A DNA stretch of 64,000 nucleotides from Streptococcus sp. 'caviae' (GTDB lineage: Bacteria > Bacillota > Bacilli > Lactobacillales > Streptococcaceae): positions 62,001 through 126,000 of the forward strand of contig NZ_MOWR01000002.1 in assembly GCF_001937065.1 (NCBI RefSeq), given 5' to 3'. The position numbers and the translations under genes were made by a program. Position 1 is the first letter of the stretch. Every line of letters begins with the position of its first letter. Below, in pieces: positions 38,144 through 47,799 of this stretch. The notes beneath the pieces are model-generated. The model did no database searches, had not been told where the DNA came from, and was given only the letters and a program-made list of their open reading frames with translations.

Positions 38144-39334
38144 ATGAATTTAATAAAAGAAGAGTGGCGCTTTTTCTTAGAAAATAAAAATAAGGTTTAC
38201 CAATGTTTTTATACAATTGCACTCATAGCTGTCGTTTATACATACTCTTTTAAACGTTATATGGTAGATGATACTTATGTAGAATTTACCTTGTTTTCTC
38301 TGCTGCTCAGCCTTGTGACCTTTATCTGGCATCTTTATTTGCATAAGTGGTCAAAGGAAAGCTTATTTGCCGTAATTGCAGTAGGTATCTGTTTGGTCTT
38401 GCTGCCTTCTGAATTTTATTTGATAGATTTTGCTCCGGATTTTTCCTTACTGTCTTTTTTCCTGCTGTCCGTTTCGGTTGATCCCAAGCAGTCCAATCTT
38501 GTTACCATTATTTTTTATGCCAAAATTCTGTTAGCTATCGGAATTTTGCTGTTTTACATCAATGGCAAAATACCAGATGTTACCCTTTATAGGCCTGCAA
38601 AGCACCTGGTTCGCCACTCTTATGGATTTATGCATCCCAATTCCCTAAGCATGTTTATCATAAGTTTGTTTTATGATTTTTCGCTCATGCGTAAAAAAAT
38701 AGTGCCAATATCTGAAATTCTATGGCTGATTGTTTTGGGACTTCTGGTTTTTTCAATTACAGATTCACGGACAGGTCTTCTTATTTTTGCAGTGATCTTG
38801 GTTACTTCCCTCTTTAAAAAGCAGCTGCTGGCTTACAAGATATCAGGAAAATTTGTCTTTCAATCAATTGTCGCGGTCTTTGTGCTTGGTACTCTGATTT
38901 CCTATTTTTACCAAGCTAAGTCGTCTGTTTTTGATTTTTTAAATTCAATACTGTCCGGCCGTCCGAAAAATGCTCATGCTTATATCAAGGCTTACGGTTT
39001 CAAGTTTTTACCTAGACGGGTTCCGGATTTGCACTATGCAAACGGAGCTAGAATTTTTAATGAGAATTATTATGTTGATTCTCTCATGCGTCAGGGAATA
39101 CTTGTTTATCTGCTGTTTCCAATTATGATCGGCCTTCAGACCCTAAAGAAACGTTTCACCCTCTATCATTTCATCTTGATTCTGTCCGCTTTTCTGATAG
39201 CGATGATCGAAGATTACGGTGTCAGTCTTGGCATCTGCACGATTTTACTGTTTAATTACTTTGCAGTTCCTGAGGAAACATCGTATAGCATCGAAGAAAA
39301 TCAAGATCTGAAGCAGCAGAATTTGAGAGCGTAA
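38144..39334 (+). CDS. Polytopic membrane protein resembling O-antigen ligase/polymerase (Wzy-like)
   Basis: This 396-residue protein has about ten hydrophobic helices and a large loop near residues 290-330. The motif H-P-N-S-L-S-M near 168 and D-S-R-T-G near 206 are reminiscent of Wzy/WaaL-type polysaccharide polymerases and ligases, where H-x-N and D/S-R-x-G are conserved. The start at 38144 follows GGAG by 6 nt; an upstream TTG at 38132 is unlikely. No glycosyltransferases are nearby, so any glycopolymer substrate is unknown. Confidence 0.65.
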   Translation: MNLIKEEWRFFLENKNKVYQCFYTIALIAVVYTYSFKRYMVDDTYVEFTLFSLLLSLVTFIWHLYLHKWSKESLFAVIAVGICLVLLPSEFYLIDFAPDFSLLSFFLLSVSVDPKQSNLVTIIFYAKILLAIGILLFYINGKIPDVTLYRPAKHLVRHSYGFMHPNSLSMFIISLFYDFSLMRKKIVPISEILWLIVLGLLVFSITDSRTGLLIFAVILVTSLFKKQLLAYKISGKFVFQSIVAVFVLGTLISYFYQAKSSVFDFLNSILSGRPKNAHAYIKAYGFKFLPRRVPDLHYANGARIFNENYYVDSLMRQGILVYLLFPIMIGLQTLKKRFTLYHFILILSAFLIAMIEDYGVSLGICTILLFNYFAVPEETSYSIEENQDLKQQNLRA

Positions 39335-39352
39335 GCCCAGCTGCTCATAAAA

Positions 39353-40048
39353 ATGAAAAGAAAGTTTATGATGAAGGCATTTATTACCTCCCAGCAGACA
39401 CAGCCGCCTGAGATTTCCCTCTTGTGGTATCTGGTGATGATGGCTGCACTGCTTTTATTGATTTATACTTCTGCCAAATATTACCAAAATCCTGTTTATG
39501 TCAGAACCTTTAAATTCTTTCAGGCTTTTCAGCTGACAGCGCTCTATGCTTGGTATTGGTTTGCAGCTATTCCTCTTTCTAACAGTCTGCCCTTCTATCA
39601 TTGCAGGCTGGCTATGTTTGCTCTTTTGCTGCTGCCTGACGGGACCAAGCTCAAGCAGTACTTTGCTTTGATGGGGGCAAGCGGGGCCATCTTTGCTCTA
39701 GGCTATCCCATTATGGATGCCTACACTTTTCCTCATATCACAGCTTTTTCGTTTATTATCGGCCATTATGTTCTTTTGGTCAATGGTTTGGTTTATCTGT
39801 TCAATCACTATGAGAGCCGTCTGCTCAGCCGGCGCAGCATAACTGTTTATACCTTGGGGCTCAATCTTTTTTTGGTTTTTATCAACAAAATAACCGGCGG
39901 CAACTATGGACTCCTGCGCTATCCCCCTTTTATCAGCCAAAGCGCTTTATGGGTGAGGTATTTAGCTGTTTCCTTGGTTTTAATAGCCATGCTGCTGCTG
40001 ATTGATGAGATTTTTAAAAGGATTAGGAAAAAGAGACTGGTGTTTTAA
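39353..40048 (+). CDS. TIGR02206/YwaF-family membrane protein
   Basis: This 231-residue protein has six or seven hydrophobic segments and the pattern P-L-S-N-S-L-P-F-Y-H-C-R-L-A near residue 79, characteristic of the YwaF/TIGR02206 family; its function is unknown. The start could be 39353 (MKRKFMMK) or the second/third Met at 39368/39371; none has a good ribosome site. It lies 18 nt after the Wzy-like gene, so the two probably share a transcript. Confidence 0.75.
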   Translation: MKRKFMMKAFITSQQTQPPEISLLWYLVMMAALLLLIYTSAKYYQNPVYVRTFKFFQAFQLTALYAWYWFAAIPLSNSLPFYHCRLAMFALLLLPDGTKLKQYFALMGASGAIFALGYPIMDAYTFPHITAFSFIIGHYVLLVNGLVYLFNHYESRLLSRRSITVYTLGLNLFLVFINKITGGNYGLLRYPPFISQSALWVRYLAVSLVLIAMLLLIDEIFKRIRKKRLVF

Positions 40049-40060
40049 AGCTTTTATAGG

Positions 40061-40096
40061 CAGAAGAGTCCGTTAAAGATGCTCTTCTGTTTTTTA
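40061..40096 (+). terminator. Terminator after the YwaF-like gene
   Basis: CAGAAGAG (40061-40068) pairs with CTCTTCTG (40082-40089), followed by seven T. Confidence 0.85.
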
Positions 40097-40249
40097 TAGC
40101 AGCAGAAGGCTTGAAGATGATTGAAAAAAAGCTGAAAATTAAGTATACTAATAGGGTTGGTATGCTGAAATAACAGAGATCATCATTAGATAATTCCATC
40201 TCTGCTAAGCATCAAAGAATTGTATACGATAAATGTAAAAAGAGGACCT

Positions 40250-41794
40250 ATGAATTTACAAGACGAAATTAAAAAACGCCGCACTTTTGCTATTATCAGT
40301 CACCCGGATGCCGGAAAGACGACCATTACTGAGCAGCTGCTCTATTTTGGCGGCGAAATCCGTGAAGCAGGAACGGTCAAAGGGAAAAAAACAGGCACCT
40401 TTGCTAAATCAGACTGGATGGATATCGAAAAGCAGCGCGGCATTTCCGTGACCTCATCTGTGATGCAGTTTGATTATGCGGGCAAGCGCGTTAATATCCT
40501 TGATACACCGGGGCACGAAGACTTTTCAGAAGATACCTACCGAACCCTCATGGCAGTGGATGCCGCAGTCATGGTTGTGGATTCGGCTAAGGGGATTGAA
40601 GCACAGACCAAAAAACTGTTTGAGGTCGTTAAACATCGCGGAATTCCCGTCTTTACCTTCATGAACAAATTGGACCGCGACGGCCGGGAACCGCTTGATC
40701 TTCTGGAAGAACTCGAAGAAGTGCTTGGTATCGCCAGCTACCCTATGAACTGGCCTATTGGTATGGGAAAAGCTTTTGAAGGTCTCTATGATTTGTATAA
40801 TAAGCGCTTAGAGCTCTATAAGGGTGATGAGCGTTTTGCGGATTTTGCTAAAGGTGCAGAACTTTTTGCCAACAATCCTTTTTATGAGCAGGTCTTAGAA
40901 GATGTCGAATTGCTGCAGGAAGCCGGCAATGAATTTTCAAAAGAAGCTATTCTAAAAGGAGAACTGACGCCCGTTTTCTTTGGCTCTGCCCTGACTAATT
41001 TCGGCGTTCAGACATTCTTGGATTCCTTCTTGGAATTTGCACCAGAACCGCATGGGCATCAAACGACTGAAGGAACGACGATCGATCCGCTCAACAAAGA
41101 TTTTTCTGGTTTTGTCTTTAAAATTCAAGCCAACATGGACCCCAGACACCGTGACCGGATTGCCTTTGTCCGCATTGTGTCGGGTGAATTTGAGCGCGGC
41201 ATGTCAGTGAATCTGAGCAGAACCGGCAAGAGTGTCAAACTGTCAAACGTCACTCAGTTCATGGCCGAAAGCCGGGAAAATGTCAGCAATGCTGTTGCCG
41301 GCGACATTATCGGGGTTTATGATACAGGAACCTATCAGGTTGGAGATACGCTTACAGTTGGTAAAAACAAGTTTGAGTTCGAACCTCTGCCGACCTTTAC
41401 CCCAGAATTGTTTATGAAAGTCGCCGCTAAAAATGTCATGAAGCAAAAGTCCTTCCATAAAGGCATTGAACAGCTGGTGCAGGAAGGTGCTATTCAGCTT
41501 TATACAAATTATCAAACGGGCGAATACATGCTGGGAGCTGTCGGCCAGCTGCAGTTTGAAGTTTTTAAACATCGCATGGAGAATGAATATAATGCAGAAG
41601 TGGTCATGACTTCAATGGGCAAAAAGACTGTCCGCTGGATTAAGGAAGAAGACCTCGATGAGCGCATGTCCTCCAGCCGTAATATCTTGGCGCGTGATCG
41701 TTTTGATCAGCCCGTCTTTCTCTTTGAAAATGATTTTGCCTTGCGCTGGTTTGCGGATAAATATCCAGATGTTGAATTGGAAGAAAAAATGTAA
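40250..41794 (+). CDS. prfC: Peptide chain release factor 3
   Basis: This 514-residue translational GTPase recycles RF1/RF2. G1 S-H-P-D-A-G-K-T-T is at residues 17-25, the switch [14 protein letters not shown] follows near 86, and N-K-L-D is near 141. The start at 40250 ([16 protein letters not shown] upstream) gives the normal RF3 length; the frame is open to 40220 without conservation. Confidence 0.96.
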   Translation: MNLQDEIKKRRTFAIISHPDAGKTTITEQLLYFGGEIREAGTVKGKKTGTFAKSDWMDIEKQRGISVTSSVMQFDYAGKRVNILDTPGHEDFSEDTYRTLMAVDAAVMVVDSAKGIEAQTKKLFEVVKHRGIPVFTFMNKLDRDGREPLDLLEELEEVLGIASYPMNWPIGMGKAFEGLYDLYNKRLELYKGDERFADFAKGAELFANNPFYEQVLEDVELLQEAGNEFSKEAILKGELTPVFFGSALTNFGVQTFLDSFLEFAPEPHGHQTTEGTTIDPLNKDFSGFVFKIQANMDPRHRDRIAFVRIVSGEFERGMSVNLSRTGKSVKLSNVTQFMAESRENVSNAVAGDIIGVYDTGTYQVGDTLTVGKNKFEFEPLPTFTPELFMKVAAKNVMKQKSFHKGIEQLVQEGAIQLYTNYQTGEYMLGAVGQLQFEVFKHRMENEYNAEVVMTSMGKKTVRWIKEEDLDERMSSSRNILARDRFDQPVFLFENDFALRWFADKYPDVELEEKM

Positions 41795-41858
41795 ACCAAT
41801 CTTCTAAGGATAAAATTTCTTTTGTTAAGATTAATATTTGCTGCTCAGCCATTCTGTT

Positions 41859-41886
41859 AAGAACTGATTGTTTCAGTTCTTTTTCT
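41859..41886 (+). terminator. Terminator after prfC
   Basis: AAGAACTGA (41859-41867) pairs with TCAGTTCTT (41873-41881) around TTGTT, followed by T. The remaining sequence to 42074 holds only the next gene's promoter (TATAAT near 42034-42039). Confidence 0.88.
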
Positions 41887-42074
41887 TGTTGGCAGGACAG
41901 GCTTTGAAGGCTTTCCTTGAAGAGCGCAAATGTTTCTCTTTTAGCCATCTTATGCAGCAATAGTGATGAGAGCAGGGCTTCTTATATCTTATAGATGTAC
42001 CTTTAATACATACAACTTTTTGGGCTTTTATGGTATAATAATTCAAGAAAAAAATAATTTTAGAAAGGGGTAAA

Positions 42075-42548
42075 ATGAAACAGTCAGTACAATTCAGTGA
42101 TGCCATTCATATCATGGTTTATGTGTCCTGTACCAGCAATCCTGATTTTTTAAAAAGCGAAATGATTGCGGCCAGTATTCAAACCAATGCTTCCAATGTT
42201 CGTAAAATCATGAGCAATTTGAGAAGAGCCGGCTTAATCATCAGCCAGCGCGGTAAGGCTCAGCCGCGCTTGGCAAAAGACAGTTCAGAGATTACCCTGT
42301 TAGATATTTTTGAAAGCCTGCCGTCCCATAACACTTTGCTGCAGGTAGACAGAAATACCAATGCCGACTGTATCATCGCAAGCGGTGTTAAAGAGGTTTT
42401 AACTGCTAGATATCAAGAAATACAAGAAGCAGCTGAAAAGGCCATGGCCCAGATCAGCTTATCAGATATTATGGCTGATTTTTCACAGATTGCTGTGCAA
42501 AGATACCCTCAATTCGCTGAGGAATTAAGCCGATTTCTGCCTGATTAA
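42075..42548 (+). CDS. Rrf2-family transcriptional regulator
   Basis: This 157-residue protein has an N-terminal winged helix with the Rrf2 signature (I-Q-T-N-A-S-N-V-R-K-I-M-S-N-L-R-R-A-G-L-I near residues 36-56). The dimerisation helix follows. Only two Cys are present (residues about 14 and 105), so the three-Cys iron-sulfur cluster of IscR/NsrR is absent; it belongs with the cluster-free, YwnA/CymR-like members. AAAGGGG lies about 5 nt before the ATG. The target is unknown, and no divergent gene is present. Confidence 0.85.
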   Translation: MKQSVQFSDAIHIMVYVSCTSNPDFLKSEMIAASIQTNASNVRKIMSNLRRAGLIISQRGKAQPRLAKDSSEITLLDIFESLPSHNTLLQVDRNTNADCIIASGVKEVLTARYQEIQEAAEKAMAQISLSDIMADFSQIAVQRYPQFAEELSRFLPD

Positions 42549-42623
42549 GCAGCGACGTTGAGATGGTTTACAGCTTCATAGCTGCATTTTGACCCGAAAA
42601 AAGAAGCAGCCTTAAATATAAAA

Positions 42624-42658
42624 AGAAACCGGTATAGTTTTTGCTATGCCGGTTTTCT
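42624..42658 (+). terminator. Terminator after the Rrf2 gene
   Basis: AGAAACCGGTATAG pairs with CTATGCCGGTTTTCT around TTTTTG (one G-U), ending in T-rich sequence. The following 200 bp before the yjdF leader hold no supported gene. Confidence 0.8.
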
Positions 42659-42869
42659 GGCTCTGGGTGTTATGCTTGAAAAGCCTTATTTTTCATTTAA
42701 GGTGAGAATGCAGCTGTCTCTTGATGCATTGAGGCAGTTTGCTGCTCTTGCTTAGTATTTACGCTATCTAACCATTTCATAAGGGCAGCCAAGGCCTTAG
42801 ATATTTTTTTAATGAGCAGCACCCAATGAATTTGTTCCTGCTTGATTTTTTTGTTACAATAAAAGCGGT

Positions 42870-43000
42870 ATAAAAACACATTGCAGTTGGTAGTCTGCAA
42901 GCATCATCAGATGTCAGTAACCTTCCCTCCAAGGTCGTCCCATACCAAATATATATCATTGAACAAGGGCTAAATTTCCTTGTTTCTTAGTTTGGAGGGA
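42870..43000 (+). promoter_or_regulatory. yjdF riboswitch (azaaromatic-compound sensing)
   Basis: TTGCAGTTGGTAGTCTGCAA near 42881-42900, then CAGTAACCTTCCCTCCAAGG near 42916-42935, are the conserved blocks of the yjdF RNA motif as I recall it. The gene behind it is yjdF itself. TCCCTCCAA (42924-42932) is perfectly complementary to TTGGAGGGA (42992-43000), which contains the Shine-Dalgarno of yjdF. Translation should therefore be blocked in one conformation and released on ligand binding. A hairpin (AACAAGG/CCTTGTT, 42962-42983) lies between them. Confidence 0.88.
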
Positions 43001-43005
43001 CTGGC

Positions 43006-43434
43006 ATGAAAATGACAGTTTATTTTGACGGTGCCTTTTGGGCGGCCTTGGTGGAATATACTGATACCAAGGGTCGGTACAAGGCCTTTCGCTATGTCTT
43101 TGGCAAGGAACCCAAAGACGAGGATATCCTTGCTTTTATTTATGGAGATTTGGGAAAATGGCAGAGCAGATATGCTCATATTGACACACATATTGAGGCA
43201 GACAGCTCAGCTCTTTCGCCAAAGAAAAGCAATCCCAAGCGCATGCAGCGAGAAATTAATAAGGCTAAAAGAAAACCGATTGCTTCGACCAAAGCGCAAG
43301 TGGCCATGCAGGAAATTCACGACAGCCTGAAAAAAGAACGCAGGTCTCAAAGCAGGCAGGAGCGTGAAGCGGCCAAAGAGCTTAGGTATCGGCAAAAGCA
43401 GGAGAAGCGCCGTCAAAAGAAGAAGGGACACTAA
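43006..43434 (+). CDS. yjdF: YjdF family protein (DUF2992)
   Basis: This 142-residue protein has a compact N-terminal domain (M-T-V-Y-F-D-G-x-F-W; F-R-Y-V-F-G-K-E-P-K-D) and a long, highly basic helical C-terminus from residue 72 on (Lys/Arg/Gln-rich). This is the YjdF family, usually linked to a riboswitch that senses azaaromatic compounds. The biochemical function is unknown; the basic tail suggests nucleic acid binding. The ribosome site GGAGGG is part of the riboswitch. Confidence 0.9.
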   Translation: MKMTVYFDGAFWAALVEYTDTKGRYKAFRYVFGKEPKDEDILAFIYGDLGKWQSRYAHIDTHIEADSSALSPKKSNPKRMQREINKAKRKPIASTKAQVAMQEIHDSLKKERRSQSRQEREAAKELRYRQKQEKRRQKKKGH

Positions 43435-43617
43435 TGTGTCTTAGACAAAGACCTTTTTCAATGCAAACATGCTTTGAAGCTCTTCAAATATCAATTAAAT
43501 GGCTTTGGTTTACGAGCGAAGCGAGCCTTAATCCGAGATTTCCGCCGTGATAAAAGTGGTAGACCTCCCTTGTTTCTGCCACTCGGAAGATTTGAGACCT
43601 TAGGCTCAAATCTTAAC
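43435..43617. other. Non-coding stretch downstream of yjdF with a perfect inverted repeat
   Basis: No ORF with a ribosome site is seen. A perfect 10-bp inverted repeat, AAGATTTGAG/CTCAAATCTT (43587-43614, loop ACCTTAGG), abuts the repeat copy that starts at 43618. It lacks a T-run, so it is not a canonical terminator. It is not present next to copy 1. Confidence 0.5.
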
Positions 43618-43878
43618 TGAACACGGGCTGCGGATGGTGGCAAAAAGATGAGTTCGCCTAGAATCTTAACGATTCCATGTCGTACTCCCTATTTTGCCTT
43701 TATCCGCTGACGTCCTTTGCATCTTGGACTTAGGCATGGAATTCCGAAGGAAGTCGCTGCGACGATTGCAGTTAGAAATCGATACTATTTCTAACTGTAA
43801 TCTAATGCAAAACCTAGTCAAGAGCCATAGCGTTGGCGTTTGGTTTTGCCGTCCGCATCACCTAAGGAAAGTCTCATA
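43618..43878 (+). repeat. Structured intergenic repeat, copy 2
   Basis: This 261-bp element is about 90% identical to 34290-34550. Helix GCAGTTAGAAAT/ATTTCTAACTGT (43768-43798) corresponds to the copy 1 helix. A C-G pair in copy 1 (34442/34468) is replaced by A-T here (43770/43796), and a mismatch in copy 1 is repaired, so pairing is conserved while sequence is not. The rest of the gap to 44214 holds the promoter of the surface protein. Confidence 0.8.
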
Positions 43879-44076
43879 AAAGACTTTGTCTTCAAGTTGA
43901 GACCGGAACATAAGTTCCGGCCTTTTGTTCATTTAGCTGTCAGTGAAAGTATAATTATAGTCCACGAACGATGTGAAGCAGGGCATCGTGAGAATGCTGG
44001 CAGCAAGGTTGAGGCAGCTGCTTTTTCTTATTGGTGAGATTAGGTCAAACAATATTTCGTTTTCATTACAATTACA

Positions 44077-44104
44077 TTGCATTATATTTCTTTTATGTTA
44101 CAAT
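44077..44104 (+). promoter_or_regulatory. Promoter of the SH3b surface protein gene
   Basis: TTGCAT (44077-44082), a 16-bp spacer and TACAAT (44099-44104) with an extended TGT element lie about 110 nt before the ATG. The 5' untranslated region is therefore long. AAGGAG is 7-8 nt before the ATG. Confidence 0.6.
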
Positions 44105-44214
44105 AAAGATGTAAAAAGTCATCTAAAACCTGTTTACTTTAAAAAATCAGTCGGGCGGTTTTACTAACCAACAGCTGTTTCTGCTGAAACACAGGGAGAT
44201 AGAAGGAGAAAATC

Positions 44215-46047
44215 ATGAAAAGAAATTATTTAGATCATCAGGCACAACGTTTTTCAATTCGTAAATATTCATTTGGAGCAGCTTCTGTTCTGATTGGCTG
44301 TCTCTTGTTTCTAGGTGCTCAAAATATTTCTGCCGATGAAGTAACAAATCCGCTCCCAGCAGCTAAAACGACAGTTGCTCAGCCAGCTGTTTCTGAAAAC
44401 ACAGCTAATCAAGGCGACAGCACAGCATCATCTGTTGCCGCTCAGCCTGTAAGTGAAGCTGTCCAAGCTGTCCAGCCGGCTGAAGCAAAAAGCAGCACGC
44501 AGCCAGCCACTGCAGATAAGAAGAGCGCTGCTCTCAATCAGCCGCTTGGAGCCCCTTCCGCTGTCTCTGAAAAATCAGTCAGCAGTGTAAAAACTCCTGC
44601 TGTTAGCGATAAGCTTCAGTCAGCTGCTCAGCCCATAGAAAAAACTGCTCCTGCGAGCAGCAAACCTGCGGTCAGCACACAAGACCGCACCGCCAGCAGC
44701 AAGGTCGGTGTAAAGGCTGTCCAGTCTCGTGTTTCAGCACAGTCAGTTCAAAAGAAGACGACCGCTTCAGCAGTTTCTCTTGCGCCCCAAGGCAACTATA
44801 CTTTTAAAAAGCAGACGCCTGTCAAAAATGAACCTAAAATGGCCAGTGCAACCCAATTCTCCTTTTATGCCGGAGATAAGGTATATTATGATAAAGTTCT
44901 GGATACTGACGGGCACCAATGGATAAGTTATATTTCCTACAGCGGCATCCGCCGTTATGCTCCGATTGGAGTAACGGTTTCCGTCCCCGCAGCGCCAAAG
45001 CCAACAGCGGCAAAATCCTCTCTTCCGGCTTCCGGAACTTATCATTTTACCAAGCAGGCAGATGTTAAAAATCAGCCTAAAATGTCCAGCCCGACCCAAT
45101 TTTCCTTTTACAAGGGGGATCAGGTTTATTATGATAAGGTCTTGAATGCAGATAACCATCAATGGATCAGCTACATTTCCTACAGCGGCATCCGCCGCTA
45201 TGTGGTTATCGCTTCACTGGGCACACCAGCAAAACCACAGCCAAAACCAGCAGCTCCGAAAGCAGCTGGCAGCATCAGCATTCAAAATAAGACCAGTCAG
45301 CAATTTGATGTTCTGATTTCTAAGGTTTCAAGCAATCAAACCATTAAAGAAGTCAGAGTTCCGGTTTGGTCCGATCAAAATGGTCAGGATGATATTGTGT
45401 GGTATAAAGCTGACAAGAAGGCAGGCGGCAATTATCAGGTAACGGTGAAAATCAGTGAACACAAAAATAATACTGGTAAGTACCATGTCCACCTTTACTA
45501 TCTGATGAGCAGCGGTCAGCAGCTTGGTATCGGATCTGCCGAAACAACTGTTGAAAGGTCTAAGCCAGCTCCAGCAGTACCTGCTAAGAAGAACCTTCCA
45601 GCTTCTGGAACCTACACCTTCACAGGTAAGACGGATGTCAAAAATGCAGCTAAGATGTCCAGCCCAACTCAGTTCTTCTTTAACAAAGGGGATAAGGTCT
45701 TCTATGACAAGGTCTTAGAAACAGATGGCCGTCAATGGATCAGCTATGTATCTTACAGCGGTATCCGCCGCTATGCTCCTATAGCCGTGCTTGCGCAAAA
45801 GAGCGGCAGCAGTTCCGGTCAGACGGTTCCGGCAGCACCAGCAAAACCCAAACTTCCGGCTCAGGGAACTTATACCTTTACCAAGGAACTCAGTGTTAAA
45901 AATGCAGCTAAAACGTCCAGCCCGACCCAATTCACATTCAGAGCAGGTGAAACCATTCATTACGATAAGGTTCTGACGGCCGACGGCCATCAATGGATCA
46001 GCTACATTTCCTACAGCGGCATCCGCCGCTATGTTCTCTTTGCTTAA
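44215..46047 (+). CDS. Secreted surface protein with YSIRK-type signal, GBS Bsp-like domain and four SH3b repeats
   Basis: The 610-residue preprotein starts with a signal peptide bearing F-S-I-R-K-Y-S-F-G-A-A-S-V (residues 13-25), cleaved near A-D-E (residue 40). A Ser/Ala/Gln/Pro-rich linker runs to about 188. SH3b-type repeats at about 191-250, 271-333, 460-523 and 546-610 share T-Q-F-x-F, Y-D-K-V-L and W-I-S-Y-x-S-Y-S-G-I-R-R-Y. A GBS Bsp-like domain occupies about 350-447. There is no LPXTG anchor and no catalytic domain, so attachment is probably non-covalent, through SH3b binding to peptidoglycan. It resembles the small cell-wall proteins of mutans streptococci implicated in cell shape and wall structure. 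Confidence 0.88.
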   Translation: MKRNYLDHQAQRFSIRKYSFGAASVLIGCLLFLGAQNISADEVTNPLPAAKTTVAQPAVSENTANQGDSTASSVAAQPVSEAVQAVQPAEAKSSTQPATADKKSAALNQPLGAPSAVSEKSVSSVKTPAVSDKLQSAAQPIEKTAPASSKPAVSTQDRTASSKVGVKAVQSRVSAQSVQKKTTASAVSLAPQGNYTFKKQTPVKNEPKMASATQFSFYAGDKVYYDKVLDTDGHQWISYISYSGIRRYAPIGVTVSVPAAPKPTAAKSSLPASGTYHFTKQADVKNQPKMSSPTQFSFYKGDQVYYDKVLNADNHQWISYISYSGIRRYVVIASLGTPAKPQPKPAAPKAAGSISIQNKTSQQFDVLISKVSSNQTIKEVRVPVWSDQNGQDDIVWYKADKKAGGNYQVTVKISEHKNNTGKYHVHLYYLMSSGQQLGIGSAETTVERSKPAPAVPAKKNLPASGTYTFTGKTDVKNAAKMSSPTQFFFNKGDKVFYDKVLETDGRQWISYVSYSGIRRYAPIAVLAQKSGSSSGQTVPAAPAKPKLPAQGTYTFTKELSVKNAAKTSSPTQFTFRAGETIHYDKVLTADGHQWISYISYSGIRRYVLFA

Positions 46048-46052
46048 CAACA

Positions 46053-46103
46053 AACCTCCGGAAAGTTCCGCTGGCTTTACAGCACTTCTTCTGGAGGCTT
46101 TTT
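46053..46103 (+). terminator. Terminator after the surface protein gene
   Basis: ACCTCCGGAA pairs imperfectly with TTCTGGAGG around a 25-nt loop, followed by a T-run at 46099-46103. Confidence 0.7.
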
Positions 46104-46202
46104 ATGTTGAAAGCGTGTTATGGTTCTATTCTAAAATAAAAAACTATCAATTTGCGCTATTTATGTTATAATGGTTAGGTTGCACATACTAATAAGTTTA
46201 AT

Positions 46203-46225
46203 AAAGCAGCTTCGCACTGCTTTTT
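46203..46225 (+). terminator. Leader hairpin with T-run before cshA
   Basis: AAAGCAG (46203-46209) pairs with CTGCTTT (46217-46223), followed by TT and A. It lies 15 nt before the start codon inside the probable cshA leader, so it may act as an attenuator. Cold-inducible helicase genes often have structured leaders. Confidence 0.5.
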
Positions 46226-46239
46226 AGAAAGAGAAAACA

Positions 46240-47799
46240 TTGAAATTTACAGAATTAAACCTAACAGAAGACATTCTTTCTGCCGTTGAAAAAGCAGGCT
46301 TTACTGAGCCGTCACCTATCCAAGAATTAACCATTCCTTTGGCCTTGGAAGGCAAAGATGTTATCGGTCAGGCTCAGACAGGAACCGGGAAAACAGCAGC
46401 CTTTGGCCTGCCAACCTTAAATAAAATTAATATCGCCAGCAATCTGGTGCAGGCACTTGTGATTGCTCCTACGCGTGAATTGGCTGTTCAAAGTCAGGAA
46501 GAGCTGTTCCGTTTTGGCCGTGAAAAGGGAGTTAAGGTTCGTTCGGTTTACGGCGGATCCAGTATTGAAAAACAAATCAAGGCTTTGAAATCAGGCGCTC
46601 ATATTGTTGTCGGAACGCCGGGCCGCCTGCTTGACTTGATCAAACGCAAAGCGCTTAAACTTAACCATGTGGAAACTTTAATTCTTGATGAAGCCGATGA
46701 AATGCTTAACATGGGCTTTTTAGAGGATATTGAAGCGATTATTTCACGCGTGCCTGAAAGCCGTCAAACGCTGCTCTTTTCAGCTACCATGCCTGATGCT
46801 ATCAAAAATATCGGTGTGAAATTCATGAAGGAGCCAGAGCATGTCAGAATTGCAGCTAAAGAACTGACAACGGATTTGGTTGATCAATATTATGTCCGCG
46901 TCAAGGAACATGAAAAATTTGACACCATGACCCGCCTTATAGATGTAGAGCAGCCGGATCTTGCCATTGTTTTTGGCCGCACCAAGCGCCGGGTAGATGA
47001 GCTGACTCGCGGCTTAAAACTGCGCGGCTACCGTGCAGAAGGAATCCATGGGGATTTGGATCAGGGCAAACGCCTGCGTGTGCTCCGTGATTTTAAAAAT
47101 GACAATCTTGATATCTTGGTTGCAACAGACGTGGCTGCACGCGGTCTCGACATTTCAGGTGTGACCCACGTTTACAATTATGATATTCCGCAGGATCCAG
47201 AAAGCTATGTTCACCGGATCGGCCGCACGGGCCGTGCCGGCAAGCATGGTCAGTCCATCACTTTTGTTTCTCCAAATGAAATGGGCTATCTGCAAATCAT
47301 TGAAAATCTGACCAAGAAACGTATGAAAGGAATGAAACCGGCAACTGCCGAGGAAGCCTTTCATGCTACTAAAAAAGTCGCTCTTAAGAAAATTGAACGT
47401 GACTTTGAGGATGATAAGATCCGTTCCAATTTTGAAAAGTTCACTGATGATGCTAAGAAATTAGCTGCTGAATTTTCATCGGAAGAGCTGGCACAGTATA
47501 TTCTGACTCTGACAGTTCAGGATCCGGAAATGATGCCTAAGGTCGAAATTGCCCGTGAGAAGCCGCTGCCCTTTAAATTTGCCGGCAGCAAGGGAAGCGG
47601 CGGGCGCCGCCGTGATAACCGCCGCGGCAGCCGTCGTGATCACGGTGACGGCCGCAATCGTGACAGAAGCCGCCGTGAATTCAAGCGGGTATCCAACAAG
47701 AACCGCAAGGATTTTGAAAACAAGGGCAATAAACGTCCTCACCGCACTTCCAGCGAAAAGAAAAACGGCTTCACCATTCGCAACAAAGGTGACAGATAA
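46240..47799 (+). CDS. cshA: DEAD-box RNA helicase CshA
   Basis: This 519-residue ATP-dependent RNA helicase acts in mRNA decay and cold adaptation. The motifs are a Q-motif (P-S-P-I-Q), motif I A-Q-T-G-T-G-K-T near 47, P-T-R-E-L-A, D-E-A-D near 149, S-A-T near 180, and [10 protein letters not shown] near 326. A basic, Arg/Gly-rich C-terminal tail starts near residue 447. The start codon is TTG. The stop codon and terminator are part of a 52-bp sequence repeated at 49512. Confidence 0.94.
   Translation: MKFTELNLTEDILSAVEKAGFTEPSPIQELTIPLALEGKDVIGQAQTGTGKTAAFGLPTLNKINIASNLVQALVIAPTRELAVQSQEELFRFGREKGVKVRSVYGGSSIEKQIKALKSGAHIVVGTPGRLLDLIKRKALKLNHVETLILDEADEMLNMGFLEDIEAIISRVPESRQTLLFSATMPDAIKNIGVKFMKEPEHVRIAAKELTTDLVDQYYVRVKEHEKFDTMTRLIDVEQPDLAIVFGRTKRRVDELTRGLKLRGYRAEGIHGDLDQGKRLRVLRDFKNDNLDILVATDVAARGLDISGVTHVYNYDIPQDPESYVHRIGRTGRAGKHGQSITFVSPNEMGYLQIIENLTKKRMKGMKPATAEEAFHATKKVALKKIERDFEDDKIRSNFEKFTDDAKKLAAEFSSEELAQYILTLTVQDPEMMPKVEIAREKPLPFKFAGSKGSGGRRRDNRRGSRRDHGDGRNRDRSRREFKRVSNKNRKDFENKGNKRPHRTSSEKKNGFTIRNKGDR

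Noticed and set aside
42697..42959. Minus-strand frames of 60-67 codons in the yjdF leader region
   Set aside because: They overlap the yjdF riboswitch and have unusual composition and no Shine-Dalgarno; the conserved RNA blocks explain this sequence better.
44041..44115. WalR/VicR-like TGTWA sequences upstream of the surface protein gene
   Set aside because: The half-sites do not have the required 5-bp separation in either strand, so no operator is claimed.
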